Of a stretch of 16,354 nucleotides of DNA, positions 1 to 5,863 are shown in pieces (the stretch's first letter is position 1; each line of letters starts with the position of its first letter). Position numbers and translations under genes: made by a program. The notes under the pieces are model-generated. The model was not told the DNA's origin. It saw nothing but the letters and a program-made list of their open reading frames with translations, and made no database searches. This DNA is from Verrucomicrobiota bacterium (GTDB lineage Bacteria; Verrucomicrobiota; Verrucomicrobiia; Chthoniobacterales; UBA10450), in contig QHQV01000244.1 in assembly GCA_003219945.1 (NCBI GenBank), positions 1-16,354 on the forward strand, written 5' to 3'.

Positions 1-391
1 CGGTTTGCCGGAGCAGGAACTGTTTCTCCAATGCTTTCTCCACCAGGCTCAGAAGTTCCTCCGGCGCATACGGCTTGCTGATAAAATGGTACGCGCCGCG
101 TTTGATCGACTCGATGGCGTTATGCAGCGAGTCGTGCGCCGTGAGAATGATCACCTGCGCTTTGGGCAACTCGGTCTTGATCCGATCGAGCATTTCCAAC
201 CCATGGGCGTCCGGCAGTTGCAGGTCTAGCAAAACGAGCGATGGCGAATTTGATTTCAGCAACTTCAGGCCCTGCGACGCTGTGGCCGCGGCATCCACGT
301 GATAACCATGGCGCTTGAGTAAGGCATCCACCGTCATCAACACCGGCCGCTCGTCGTCGATGATCAGAACGCGATGGTTCTCAGTTTTCAT
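1..391 (-). CDS. Response regulator receiver domain protein, partial (C-terminus outside window)
   Basis: Receiver (REC) domain of a two-component response regulator; the visible 130 residues begin at an ATG at 391 and run off the window start. Residues 7-120 show the full REC signature: acidic pocket D12-D13, phospho-acceptor D56 in VLLDLQLPD, switch Thr T84 in IILTAHDS, and conserved Lys K106 in the FISKPYAP motif. The LLDLQLPDAHG and KRGAYHFISKP wording resembles NtrC-type regulators, so a sigma-54 AAA+ domain and a Fis-type DNA-binding domain could follow, but nothing past residue 130 can be seen. It lies 71 bp downstream of a soluble histidine kinase on the same strand, its likely phosphodonor. 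The REC identity is secure; the output domain is unknown. Confidence 0.9.
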   Translation of the reverse strand, partial: MKTENHRVLIIDDERPVLMTVDALLKRHGYHVDAAATASQGLKLLKSNSPSLVLLDLQLPDAHGLEMLDRIKTELPKAQVIILTAHDSLHNAIESIKRGAYHFISKPYAPEELLSLVEKALEKQFLLRQT

Positions 392-462
392 TATTTTGCG
401 CTGCTGGTACTACGCACGTGCACTGGGCTACAGTTGCTTAAACTGCAAGAACGCCATGAGGT

Positions 463-1182
463 TCAACCATGTTCGGATTGCCGGCTCGACACCGGGAGTG
501 TCACCGTCGAAACGAGCGTCGCGGCTTTGGGATCGTATTGAGCGTGCAACTCTCCGCCGTGCGCTTCCATGATAGCGCGGATGCGGTTCAGACCAAGGCC
601 ATAATGTCTCTGTCTGATGTTGTGGAGTGGTTCCCGCCCCCAATTTCGCGTATCCGAAGAGAAAACCGGTTTTGGTTCGTGGAGGCTGAACAGGAAGCAG
701 CCATCGCTGATTCTGGCTCTTGCTACCAGTGCGCCCTTGCCGCGAGCGTGCTGGAATGCGTTCGCAAAAAGCTCCACAAACACTTCCTGGAACAGCTGCG
801 GATCGATATTCAGCATCCCGTCCTGAAGTTGCACGTCCCATGTGATCTCGTGGTTTTCCTTCGAAAAATTGCGCTCAACCTGCGTGCGCATGTCGGCCAA
901 AAATTCACCGGCCGGATAAGTAATCACATTCGGTGCAATCTCTCCGACTGCTCTTGAAAGCAGTTGCAGTGTCGAATTCAGGCCAGAGACGACTTCACGC
1001 AGACGCTTAATCTCGTTTGTCAGTTCCTGATCCTGCGTCAGTTCACTGATGTAAGCCGACTGCAGCTCGATCGCGTTCAAATCATTGCGCAAATCGTGAC
1101 TGAGTTGTCGGACGAAACGAACGGTGTCACTCCACGGCAGGGTCAAGGAGTCTGTTGGAGCTTCCGAAGCATTGTCCGTCAT
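463..1182 (-). CDS. Soluble sensor histidine kinase, HisKA-HATPase, degenerate G1 box
   Basis: Cytoplasmic histidine kinase of 239 residues with no membrane segment or recognisable sensor domain. The dimerisation/phosphotransfer region has the H-box RQLSHDLRNDLNAIE with H29. The ATPase region (about 90-230) has an N-box ELFANAFQHA (E137, N141) and a glycine-rich G2 motif YGLGLNRI (195-201). The G1 box, normally DxGxG, reads HEPKP (168-172), with Glu at the Asp position and no glycines. I chose the ATG at 1182 because upstream codons in this frame lie inside pgi; it starts 10 bp after the pgi stop, suggesting translational coupling or a shared transcript. The downstream receiver protein is the likely partner. 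It probably senses a cytoplasmic signal or a partner protein. Confidence 0.85.
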   Translation of the reverse strand: MTDNASEAPTDSLTLPWSDTVRFVRQLSHDLRNDLNAIELQSAYISELTQDQELTNEIKRLREVVSGLNSTLQLLSRAVGEIAPNVITYPAGEFLADMRTQVERNFSKENHEITWDVQLQDGMLNIDPQLFQEVFVELFANAFQHARGKGALVARARISDGCFLFSLHEPKPVFSSDTRNWGREPLHNIRQRHYGLGLNRIRAIMEAHGGELHAQYDPKAATLVSTVTLPVSSRQSEHG

Positions 1183-1192
1183 AGCTGTACAA

Positions 1193-2773
1193 TTACTCGG
1201 ATTTTCCGAGCGAAAACCGATCATCCGCAGCTTCATCGCCGGCTGCGACCTCGATCCGTGAATCGTTGCTCGCCAGGTGCCGTAACAAGTGGAAAACGTC
1301 CTCCGGGTCAGCATCGACTGAGCGCGCGATCTCTTCGGCAGTGTTACCTTCGCCGGAAAGCTCTTTGCGCACTTGCATCTGGAGCTGCAACAGGTTACTC
1401 GCCGCTTTCTTGCCCGCTTCGACGCCGGGTTGATCGTACGCATTGATATTAACCAGCGAGCCGTAAAAGCCGACTGCTCGTTCATACAGCGCGATCAATG
1501 CTCCGATGTAAAACGCGTTCACCTCGGGAATGCTCATGGTAATTGATTCCCGTCCCTTTTCGTACAACGCGCTGCGGGTCCCGCGCAGAAATCCCCCAAG
1601 GTAATCGCCGCTCGTAATGCCATCCTCGACTTCAACCCGCGCGCCGCGTCGATCGTTGCGCACTTCCACAAATGTTACAAAAAAATTCAGAACGCCGTCG
1701 CGCAGTTGTTGCACATATGAATGCTGGTCGGTTGAGCCTTTATTCCCGTATACGGCAATGCCCTGATGTACGATCTCGCCCGCCAAATTCTTTTCTTTGC
1801 CTAACGATTCCATCACGAGTTGCTGGAGGTATTTGGTGAACAACGCCAGCCGATCTTTGTATGGGAGAACGACCATGTCCTTCTGGCCTCTTCCATTGCC
1901 GGCGTGATACCACATGAGTGCGAGAAGCATGGCGGCATTTTGCGCGACGTCGGGTACGCGGGTGCGCTCGTCCATGGCCGCAGCGCCGGCGAGGAATGCA
2001 TCGATGTCAGAGCCTTGCAGCGCCATCGGTAGTAGCCCGACCGCGCTCATCACCGACGTGCGTCCGCCAATCCAATCAGGCATTGGGAAACGCGCGAGCC
2101 AGCCCTTGGCTTCGGCGTGTTTGTTCAACTCGCTTCCAACGCCGGTCACAGCGACAGCGTGCCTTGCAAACCGAAGTCCCTTGGCGGCGAACTTCGCTTC
2201 CGCCTCCAGCATTCCGTTCCGTGTCTCTTTTGTCCCGCCGGATTTTGAGACAACGATCACGAGTGTCTGTGAAAGCTCCTCTCCTATCCTGTCAAACACG
2301 CGATCAAAACCTTCAGGGTCGGTGTTGTCGAAGAAACAGATGTCCATAGGATCGTCTGGCGAGCCGAGCGCAGCTGACACGAATTGCGGCCCTAGCGCGG
2401 AGCCGCCAATCCCAATGTGCAGCAGGTGCTTAAAGCGCCGTCCGTCTTCGGCGGTGATTTTTCCAGCGTGAACATCTTTCGCGAATGCTTTAACGCGCCC
2501 AATCGTGTCTTCGATTTCCGAACGTACTTGCGGCGTCGGCGCAAGCGCAGGGTTTCTCAGCCAGTAATGACCAACCATTCGCTTCTCTGTCGGATTAGCG
2601 ATTGCTCCCGCCTCCAACTCTCGCATCGCCGCAAATGCATGCTCGATTTGCGACCGCATTTTTTCGAACAGATCGTCCGGAAATTTCATACGACTGATGT
2701 CGAGAGAAAAGCCGAGTTGACGGTATTCCACGAGATATCGTTGAAATCGCTGCCAAAGTGACGACCAAGCCAT
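1193..2773 (-). CDS. pgi: Glucose-6-phosphate isomerase
   Basis: Interconverts glucose-6-phosphate and fructose-6-phosphate in glycolysis and gluconeogenesis, in the cytoplasm. The 526-residue protein has two SIS domains: [12 protein letters not shown] (119-130) and the sugar-phosphate loop [11 protein letters not shown] (174-184). Catalytic candidates are E322 in [11 protein letters not shown]351 in [11 protein letters not shown], and a Lys in [12 protein letters not shown] (447-458). Residues after about 465 form a winged-helix-like tail ([20 protein letters not shown]) of the kind also seen on cyanobacterial PGIs. I chose the ATG at 2773 ([11 protein letters not shown]) because family similarity begins there. 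In-frame ATGs at 2899 and 2914 would add 42-47 residues without family resemblance, and none of the three has a good ribosome site. It is followed 10 bp later by the kinase gene. Confidence 0.93.
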   Translation of the reverse strand: MAWSSLWQRFQRYLVEYRQLGFSLDISRMKFPDDLFEKMRSQIEHAFAAMRELEAGAIANPTEKRMVGHYWLRNPALAPTPQVRSEIEDTIGRVKAFAKDVHAGKITAEDGRRFKHLLHIGIGGSALGPQFVSAALGSPDDPMDICFFDNTDPEGFDRVFDRIGEELSQTLVIVVSKSGGTKETRNGMLEAEAKFAAKGLRFARHAVAVTGVGSELNKHAEAKGWLARFPMPDWIGGRTSVMSAVGLLPMALQGSDIDAFLAGAAAMDERTRVPDVAQNAAMLLALMWYHAGNGRGQKDMVVLPYKDRLALFTKYLQQLVMESLGKEKNLAGEIVHQGIAVYGNKGSTDQHSYVQQLRDGVLNFFVTFVEVRNDRRGARVEVEDGITSGDYLGGFLRGTRSALYEKGRESITMSIPEVNAFYIGALIALYERAVGFYGSLVNINAYDQPGVEAGKKAASNLLQLQMQVRKELSGEGNTAEEIARSVDADPEDVFHLLRHLASNDSRIEVAAGDEAADDRFSLGKSE

Positions 2774-3054
2774 CAGGATAGCGAAGTGAAATTCGATTGC
2801 CGCGTCAAGTCGCGACAACAATTTCGTGTTCTCATTACGAGCACATGGATCGGCGCTTAATTGTTTTTCGAAATACGGCCTCGCGGCAATGTGGAGCATG
2901 GAAGAACGCTGCATGGTGATCTTCAGGGAGCGCGAGCGCCTCGTCCGCTGTGTCAGGTGCCTCGCGGGACACACGTGCGGAGCTTTTCGGCGGGTCGCCC
3001 AAATGGCGCCACGCGAGGCGTCGCCTTGGGCATCAAGTCGCCATTGGCCTTGAC
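2774..3054. other. rarA-pgi intergenic region
   Basis: The 281 bp between the rarA stop and the preferred pgi start contain no gene I can support. Two in-frame ATGs (2899, 2914) could extend pgi. The rarA frame stays open for 33 codons past its stop, to a TGA at 2955-2953, and that stretch does not resemble the usual RarA C-terminus. TGTGTC at 2949-2954 can pair with GACACA at 2968-2973. There is no T-run terminator. Confidence 0.45.
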
Positions 3055-4269
3055 TTAACTCTTCGGATTTACCGGGAAGTGCTTGTTCTTCAGATGCTCG
3101 GGCACGGCTTTGGTTTGCTCCGCCTCGATCTGCTCGGTCGCGGTGTTCAGTGAATCGTACGCTTCGCGGCTTTTGGCCGCGCGACACATGTAAGCGGTCG
3201 CGTGTGCCAGAGGGATGCGCGCCTCCGGCATACCGACAAATTCCACTGCCTGTTGCGTCGCGATCGCAAGCTGCAACGCTTCGGGATCAGCAAGTCCAAC
3301 GTCTTCGCTGGCGAAGATCACAATTCGTCGCGCGATGAAACGGAAATCTTCTCCGGCGTGCAGCATTTTCGCCAGCCAGTACATCGCGCCTTTCTCATCC
3401 GAACCGCGCATGCTTTTGATGAACGCGCTGATGGTGTCGTAGTGCGCGTCGCCGACACGATCGTAAACGACGGCCTTCTGCTGGATACTTTCCTCGGCAA
3501 CTGCGAGCGTGAAGCGAATCGTAGGACCAGCGTCCTCGCTTACCCTTTTGTCAGACGCAACCGGGGACGGTCGCACTACCTTAGGCGACGTCGTTAGCAC
3601 GCCAATCTCGAGTGCGTTTAGACATTTGCGCGCATCGCCGTCGCTCAACTTCGCCAGATGCCGGCGCGCGTCTCTGTCCATCTTCACGTCGTAATTTCCA
3701 AGGCCCCGCTCTTTGTCGGCCAACGCGCGATCGATCAACTGCTCCAACTGCGCGACGCTGAGCGGTTCGAGTCGGAAAACCTGTGAGCGCGACACCAGCG
3801 CGCTGTTTACGTAAAAGAACGGATTGTATGTGGTCGCACCAATGAGGCGAAGATTTCCAGCCTCCACGTCGGGCAAAAGAATGTCCTGTTGCGCCTTGTT
3901 AAAATGATGAATCTCATCCACGAACAGAATCGTCTTTTGTCCAGATGTGCGTAGACGATTCGTGGCCGCCGCGAGCACGCGGCGCATTTCGGCAACATTG
4001 CTTTCTACGCCGCTGATCCGAACAAATTTTGCATGCGTCATCTCGGCGATGACACGCGCCAGCGTCGTCTTTCCGCTGCCGGGCGGTCCATGGAAAACCA
4101 CCGAGGGCAGGCGATCCGCCTCAATCGCGCGACGCAAAAGTTTGCCCGGCCCAAGAATGTGTTCCTGGCCGACAAACTCATCGAGCGAGCGCGGTCGCAT
4201 CCGAGTGGCCAGCGGCGCAGCGGTGTTTGCAGTTTCAGTCTCGTGTGCTCCCTCGAACAGGTCCTGCAC
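3055..4269 (-). CDS. rarA: Replication-associated recombination protein A (AAA+ ATPase)
   Basis: RarA/MgsA is a clamp-loader-like AAA+ ATPase that acts at stalled replication forks. This 404-residue protein has the N-terminal [20 protein letters not shown] box, Walker [11 protein letters not shown] (61-70), Walker [13 protein letters not shown] (114-125), sensor region [10 protein letters not shown] (141-150), and the tetramerisation domain [19 protein letters not shown] (273-291). Two oddities stand out. Residues 231-250 coincide exactly with a GTAG-headed palindromic doublet and look like an in-frame insertion before [14 protein letters not shown]. The protein stops soon after [10 protein letters not shown], where homologues usually continue for about 30 residues. 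The ATG start is supported by the conserved MQDLFE opening, which is also preserved in the duplicated fragment upstream. It is first of four minus-strand genes. Confidence 0.93.
   Translation of the reverse strand: MQDLFEGAHETETANTAAPLATRMRPRSLDEFVGQEHILGPGKLLRRAIEADRLPSVVFHGPPGSGKTTLARVIAEMTHAKFVRISGVESNVAEMRRVLAAATNRLRTSGQKTILFVDEIHHFNKAQQDILLPDVEAGNLRLIGATTYNPFFYVNSALVSRSQVFRLEPLSVAQLEQLIDRALADKERGLGNYDVKMDRDARRHLAKLSDGDARKCLNALEIGVLTTSPKVVRPSPVASDKRVSEDAGPTIRFTLAVAEESIQQKAVVYDRVGDAHYDTISAFIKSMRGSDEKGAMYWLAKMLHAGEDFRFIARRIVIFASEDVGLADPEALQLAIATQQAVEFVGMPEARIPLAHATAYMCRAAKSREAYDSLNTATEQIEAEQTKAVPEHLKNKHFPVNPKS
3521..3579 (-). repeat. GTAG-headed palindromic doublet (REPIN-like), inside rarA
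   Basis: Two inverted GTAG heads delimit this 59-bp segment: GTAG at 3521-3524 on plus and GTAG at 3579-3576 on minus. The minus copy reads GTAG then TGCGACCG, loop TCCC, CGGTTGCG, an 8-bp stem with wobbles. The plus copy has AGGAC/GTCCT around a CAGC loop. A tetranucleotide GTAG foot beside a hairpin, in inverted pairs, is the known architecture of REP/REPIN elements moved by RAYT-type Y1 transposases. The segment encodes RarA residues 231-250 without breaking the frame. Confidence 0.7.
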
Positions 4270-4384
4270 GCGACAAACTACGGCGCGCTCACGGACTGTG
4301 CATCCTCATTTCAGATTGAAGCGAAAGACTTCTTCATGATAGCGTGCAAGGCTTAATCGATATTGATGGAGTAATCCTTACGAA

Positions 4385-4795
4385 GTGATTAGTACACGCA
4401 CTAAGTGGATTTTGGGCGGAATCAGCACGGTCGTGTTAGGCGCGCTGGGCAGCGGACTTTGGAGTGGCGTATTCGCGCCACTCGGATCCTTCGCGTTCAG
4501 AGGGTTGCTGTCGATTGTGACGCTCGGTCTTGCCGCTGCCAAGGACTCTGTTTACCGCCGAGCCGCGTTGGGATTTGCAGAGAGAGCGAGCGAGTTGCTC
4601 CTAGCTGCCCTCGCTGGCGGGGTAATCGCAATCCCTATTTGCATGTTGCTCTTTGCCATGATTTTTCCGCGTAGGGCGCGCACCTTAAGTCGATCACTTC
4701 TTAAACACGTTCATGAAGTCGGCCCCAGTAAAGATTATGGACGAAGCGAGATTCTACAGCCGTTCACATTATGCGCTGATCGGGATTTACGATGA
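4385..4795 (+). CDS. Small predicted membrane protein, unknown function
   Basis: I do not recognise a named family. The 136-residue protein begins at a GTG at 4385, with GGAG at 4368-4371 as a distant possible ribosome site. It has a hydrophobic N-terminal stretch (about 8-53, one or two helices broken by glycines), a charged amphipathic middle (KDSVYRRAALGFAERASELL, 53-72) and a second strong membrane helix (about 72-93) followed by the basic stop-transfer FPRRART. The last 40 residues look unstructured and end about 25 bp before a duplicated rarA fragment begins, so the C-terminus may have been truncated or replaced by that rearrangement. No competing gene occupies these bases. It is divergent from rarA, 115 bp away. 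Confidence 0.5.
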   Translation: MISTRTKWILGGISTVVLGALGSGLWSGVFAPLGSFAFRGLLSIVTLGLAAAKDSVYRRAALGFAERASELLLAALAGGVIAIPICMLLFAMIFPRRARTLSRSLLKHVHEVGPSKDYGRSEILQPFTLCADRDLR

Positions 4796-4820
4796 AGCAG
4801 GCTATGTAATCGACACGCAC

Positions 4821-5117
4821 GAGCAGGCGGGGCATTTCGGCGACGTTGCTTTCCGCGCCGCTGAAGCAAACGAATTTTCTCCGCGTCATCTCTGCGATGA
4901 CGCGCGCAAGCGTGGTCTTGCCGCTGCCTGGCGGTCCGTAGAAATCCACCGATGGCAGACGATCTGCTTCGATTGCGCGGCGCAAAAGTTTGCCCGGTGC
5001 GAGAATGTGTTCCTCGCAGACAAACTCATCGAGCGAGCGCGGCCGCATCCGTGTGGCGAGCGGCGCGGCGGTGTTTGCAGTTTCAATCTCGTGTGCTCCC
5101 TCGAATAGGTCCTGCAC
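4821..5117 (-). pseudogene. Duplicated 5' fragment of rarA
   Basis: From the ATG at 5117 the minus strand encodes a near copy of the first 99 RarA residues, including [10 protein letters not shown] and Walker [12 protein letters not shown]. By hand alignment 13 of 99 residues differ, among them G34C and Q35E in the conserved VGQEHIL box, V58D beside the Walker A strand, and H60Y. At DNA level 4821-5138 aligns with 3973-4290 at a constant offset of 848 bp with no net gap, including about 20 bp upstream of the start codon. Homology then stops abruptly; the frame continues 18 unrelated codons to a stop at 4764. Walker B, sensors and the tetramer domain are absent, so it cannot act as RarA. It is a decayed partial duplicate or remnant of a related allele. 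Confidence 0.85.
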
Positions 5118-5140
5118 GTGAGAAATTACGGCGCGCTCGC

Positions 5141-5164
5141 GAAGCAGGCAATCGTGCCTGCTTC
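5141..5164. repeat. Perfect 10-bp inverted repeat
   Basis: GAAGCAGGCA (5141-5150) is the exact reverse complement of TGCCTGCTTC (5155-5164), around the 4-base loop ATCG. It sits 3 bp beyond the end of the rarA-like duplication and 47 bp upstream of the universal stress gene, on the upstream side of both divergent reading frames. No T-run follows on either strand, so a terminator is not supported. It could be an operator, a transcript-leader hairpin or the scar of a mobile element. Confidence 0.6.
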
Positions 5165-5211
5165 ACGATCTTGAGCTTAAGCAGCGCGCCAGGTAAGCTC
5201 GACCGCGTGAG

Positions 5212-5712
5212 ATGAAACGCATCCTTGTTCCGATTGATTTTTCCGATGTAACGCCTCCGGTGATCAATCTGGCACGACAGCTTGCCAAAGCTCTCGATGC
5301 TGAGATTCATCTCATTCATGTGAAAGAACTGACGCCGACTGCTTTCGCGGCAGGCATGTTGGAATCTGGCCTGGCGGGAATGCCCGAGCTTGAGCCAGTA
5401 TCGGGTGTGCCGGGCTCTGGATTCGACTCAATGCCACAGACGATTCCAGAGAGCGACAGCCAAAAGTCGCAGCTTGTGCAATGGCAACAAGAAATCGAGC
5501 AAGCCGGCATCAAAGTCACAATGCACCAGCCGACCGGACCGGTGGCAGAGGAGATTTTGGATCAAGCCGACGCGCTCAACGCCGATTTGATCGTGATGGG
5601 CAGGCATGGGCACGGCGCGATGTATCATTTGCTGGTGGGCAGCGCCACCGAGGGCGTTCTCAAGCACGCCACCCGGCCAGTGCTGCTCGTGTCGGGTTCC
5701 AAACGTTCATAA
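5212..5712 (+). CDS. Universal stress protein (UspA family)
   Basis: Single-domain cytoplasmic UspA-fold protein of 166 residues, usually an ATP-binding stress or energy-status regulator. The N-terminus MKRILVPIDFSD is the classic first strand and Asp of the fold. The nucleotide-binding signature G-x2-G-x9-G-S is complete: G130, G133, G143-S144 in MGRHGHGAMYHLLVGSAT. The C-terminal strand ATRPVLLV is typical. A Gly/Pro/Ser-rich insert (about 50-85) replaces the usual short loop between the second strand and helix, making it slightly longer than the 140-150 usual residues. The ATG at 5212 fits the family start, though no clear Shine-Dalgarno precedes it. A stem-loop overlaps and follows the stop codon. 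The partner or signal cannot be told from sequence. Confidence 0.92.
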   Translation: MKRILVPIDFSDVTPPVINLARQLAKALDAEIHLIHVKELTPTAFAAGMLESGLAGMPELEPVSGVPGSGFDSMPQTIPESDSQKSQLVQWQQEIEQAGIKVTMHQPTGPVAEEILDQADALNADLIVMGRHGHGAMYHLLVGSATEGVLKHATRPVLLVSGSKRS

Positions 5713-5745
5713 CAGGCTTGAACTCCGACGCTCAAACCTGAACGT
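5703..5745 (+). terminator. Stem-loop at the 3' end of the universal stress gene
   Basis: CAGGCTTGA (5713-5721) pairs with TCAAACCTG (5732-5740) at 8 of 9 positions, directly after the TAA stop. ACGTTC (5703-5708) and GAACGT (5740-5745) extend it as an outer stem. No T-run follows, so it may be a 3'-end stabilising hairpin or weak terminator rather than a classical intrinsic terminator. The rest of the spacer to comEC (5746-5863) shows nothing recognisable. Confidence 0.35.
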
Positions 5746-5863
5746 GCGGTCATCTGACATGCTGTTGGACGTTCGGCTCTTCTCCTCACTTCAAATCTCG
5801 GTGATTGGCGCGTTGCATTGCAGCTTGCGCTGCGAACGCGCAATAAGCGAAAACTGCGACTAG

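Noticed and set aside
414..421. GCACGTGC palindrome between kinase and regulator, near CTAC heads
   Set aside because: Only 8 bp, and the neighbouring CTAC sites do not form stems; not strong enough to join the GTAG repeat family.
428..841. Minus-strand 137-codon ORF overlapping the kinase
   Set aside because: Alternative frame of the kinase gene with arginine-rich shadow translation and no motif.
469..957. Plus-strand ORF of 162 codons opposite the histidine kinase
   Set aside because: It mirrors the kinase gene, whose motifs are clear; the plus translation has no recognisable domain.
2030..2050. GTAG at 2030-2036 within pgi as another repeat head
   Set aside because: No hairpin follows, and the sequence encodes conserved PGI residues.
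2953..3033. 26-codon ORF (minus) between rarA and pgi
   Set aside because: It lies in the rarA frame after the stop, with no ribosome site and no recognisable sequence; too short to support.
1193..3187. 664-codon frame starting at 3187 as a longer pgi
   Set aside because: The upstream 138 codons overlap rarA by about 130 bp and carry no PGI similarity.
4764..5117. Second functional rarA
   Set aside because: Only the first ~99 residues are present; Walker B, sensors and tetramerisation domain are missing.
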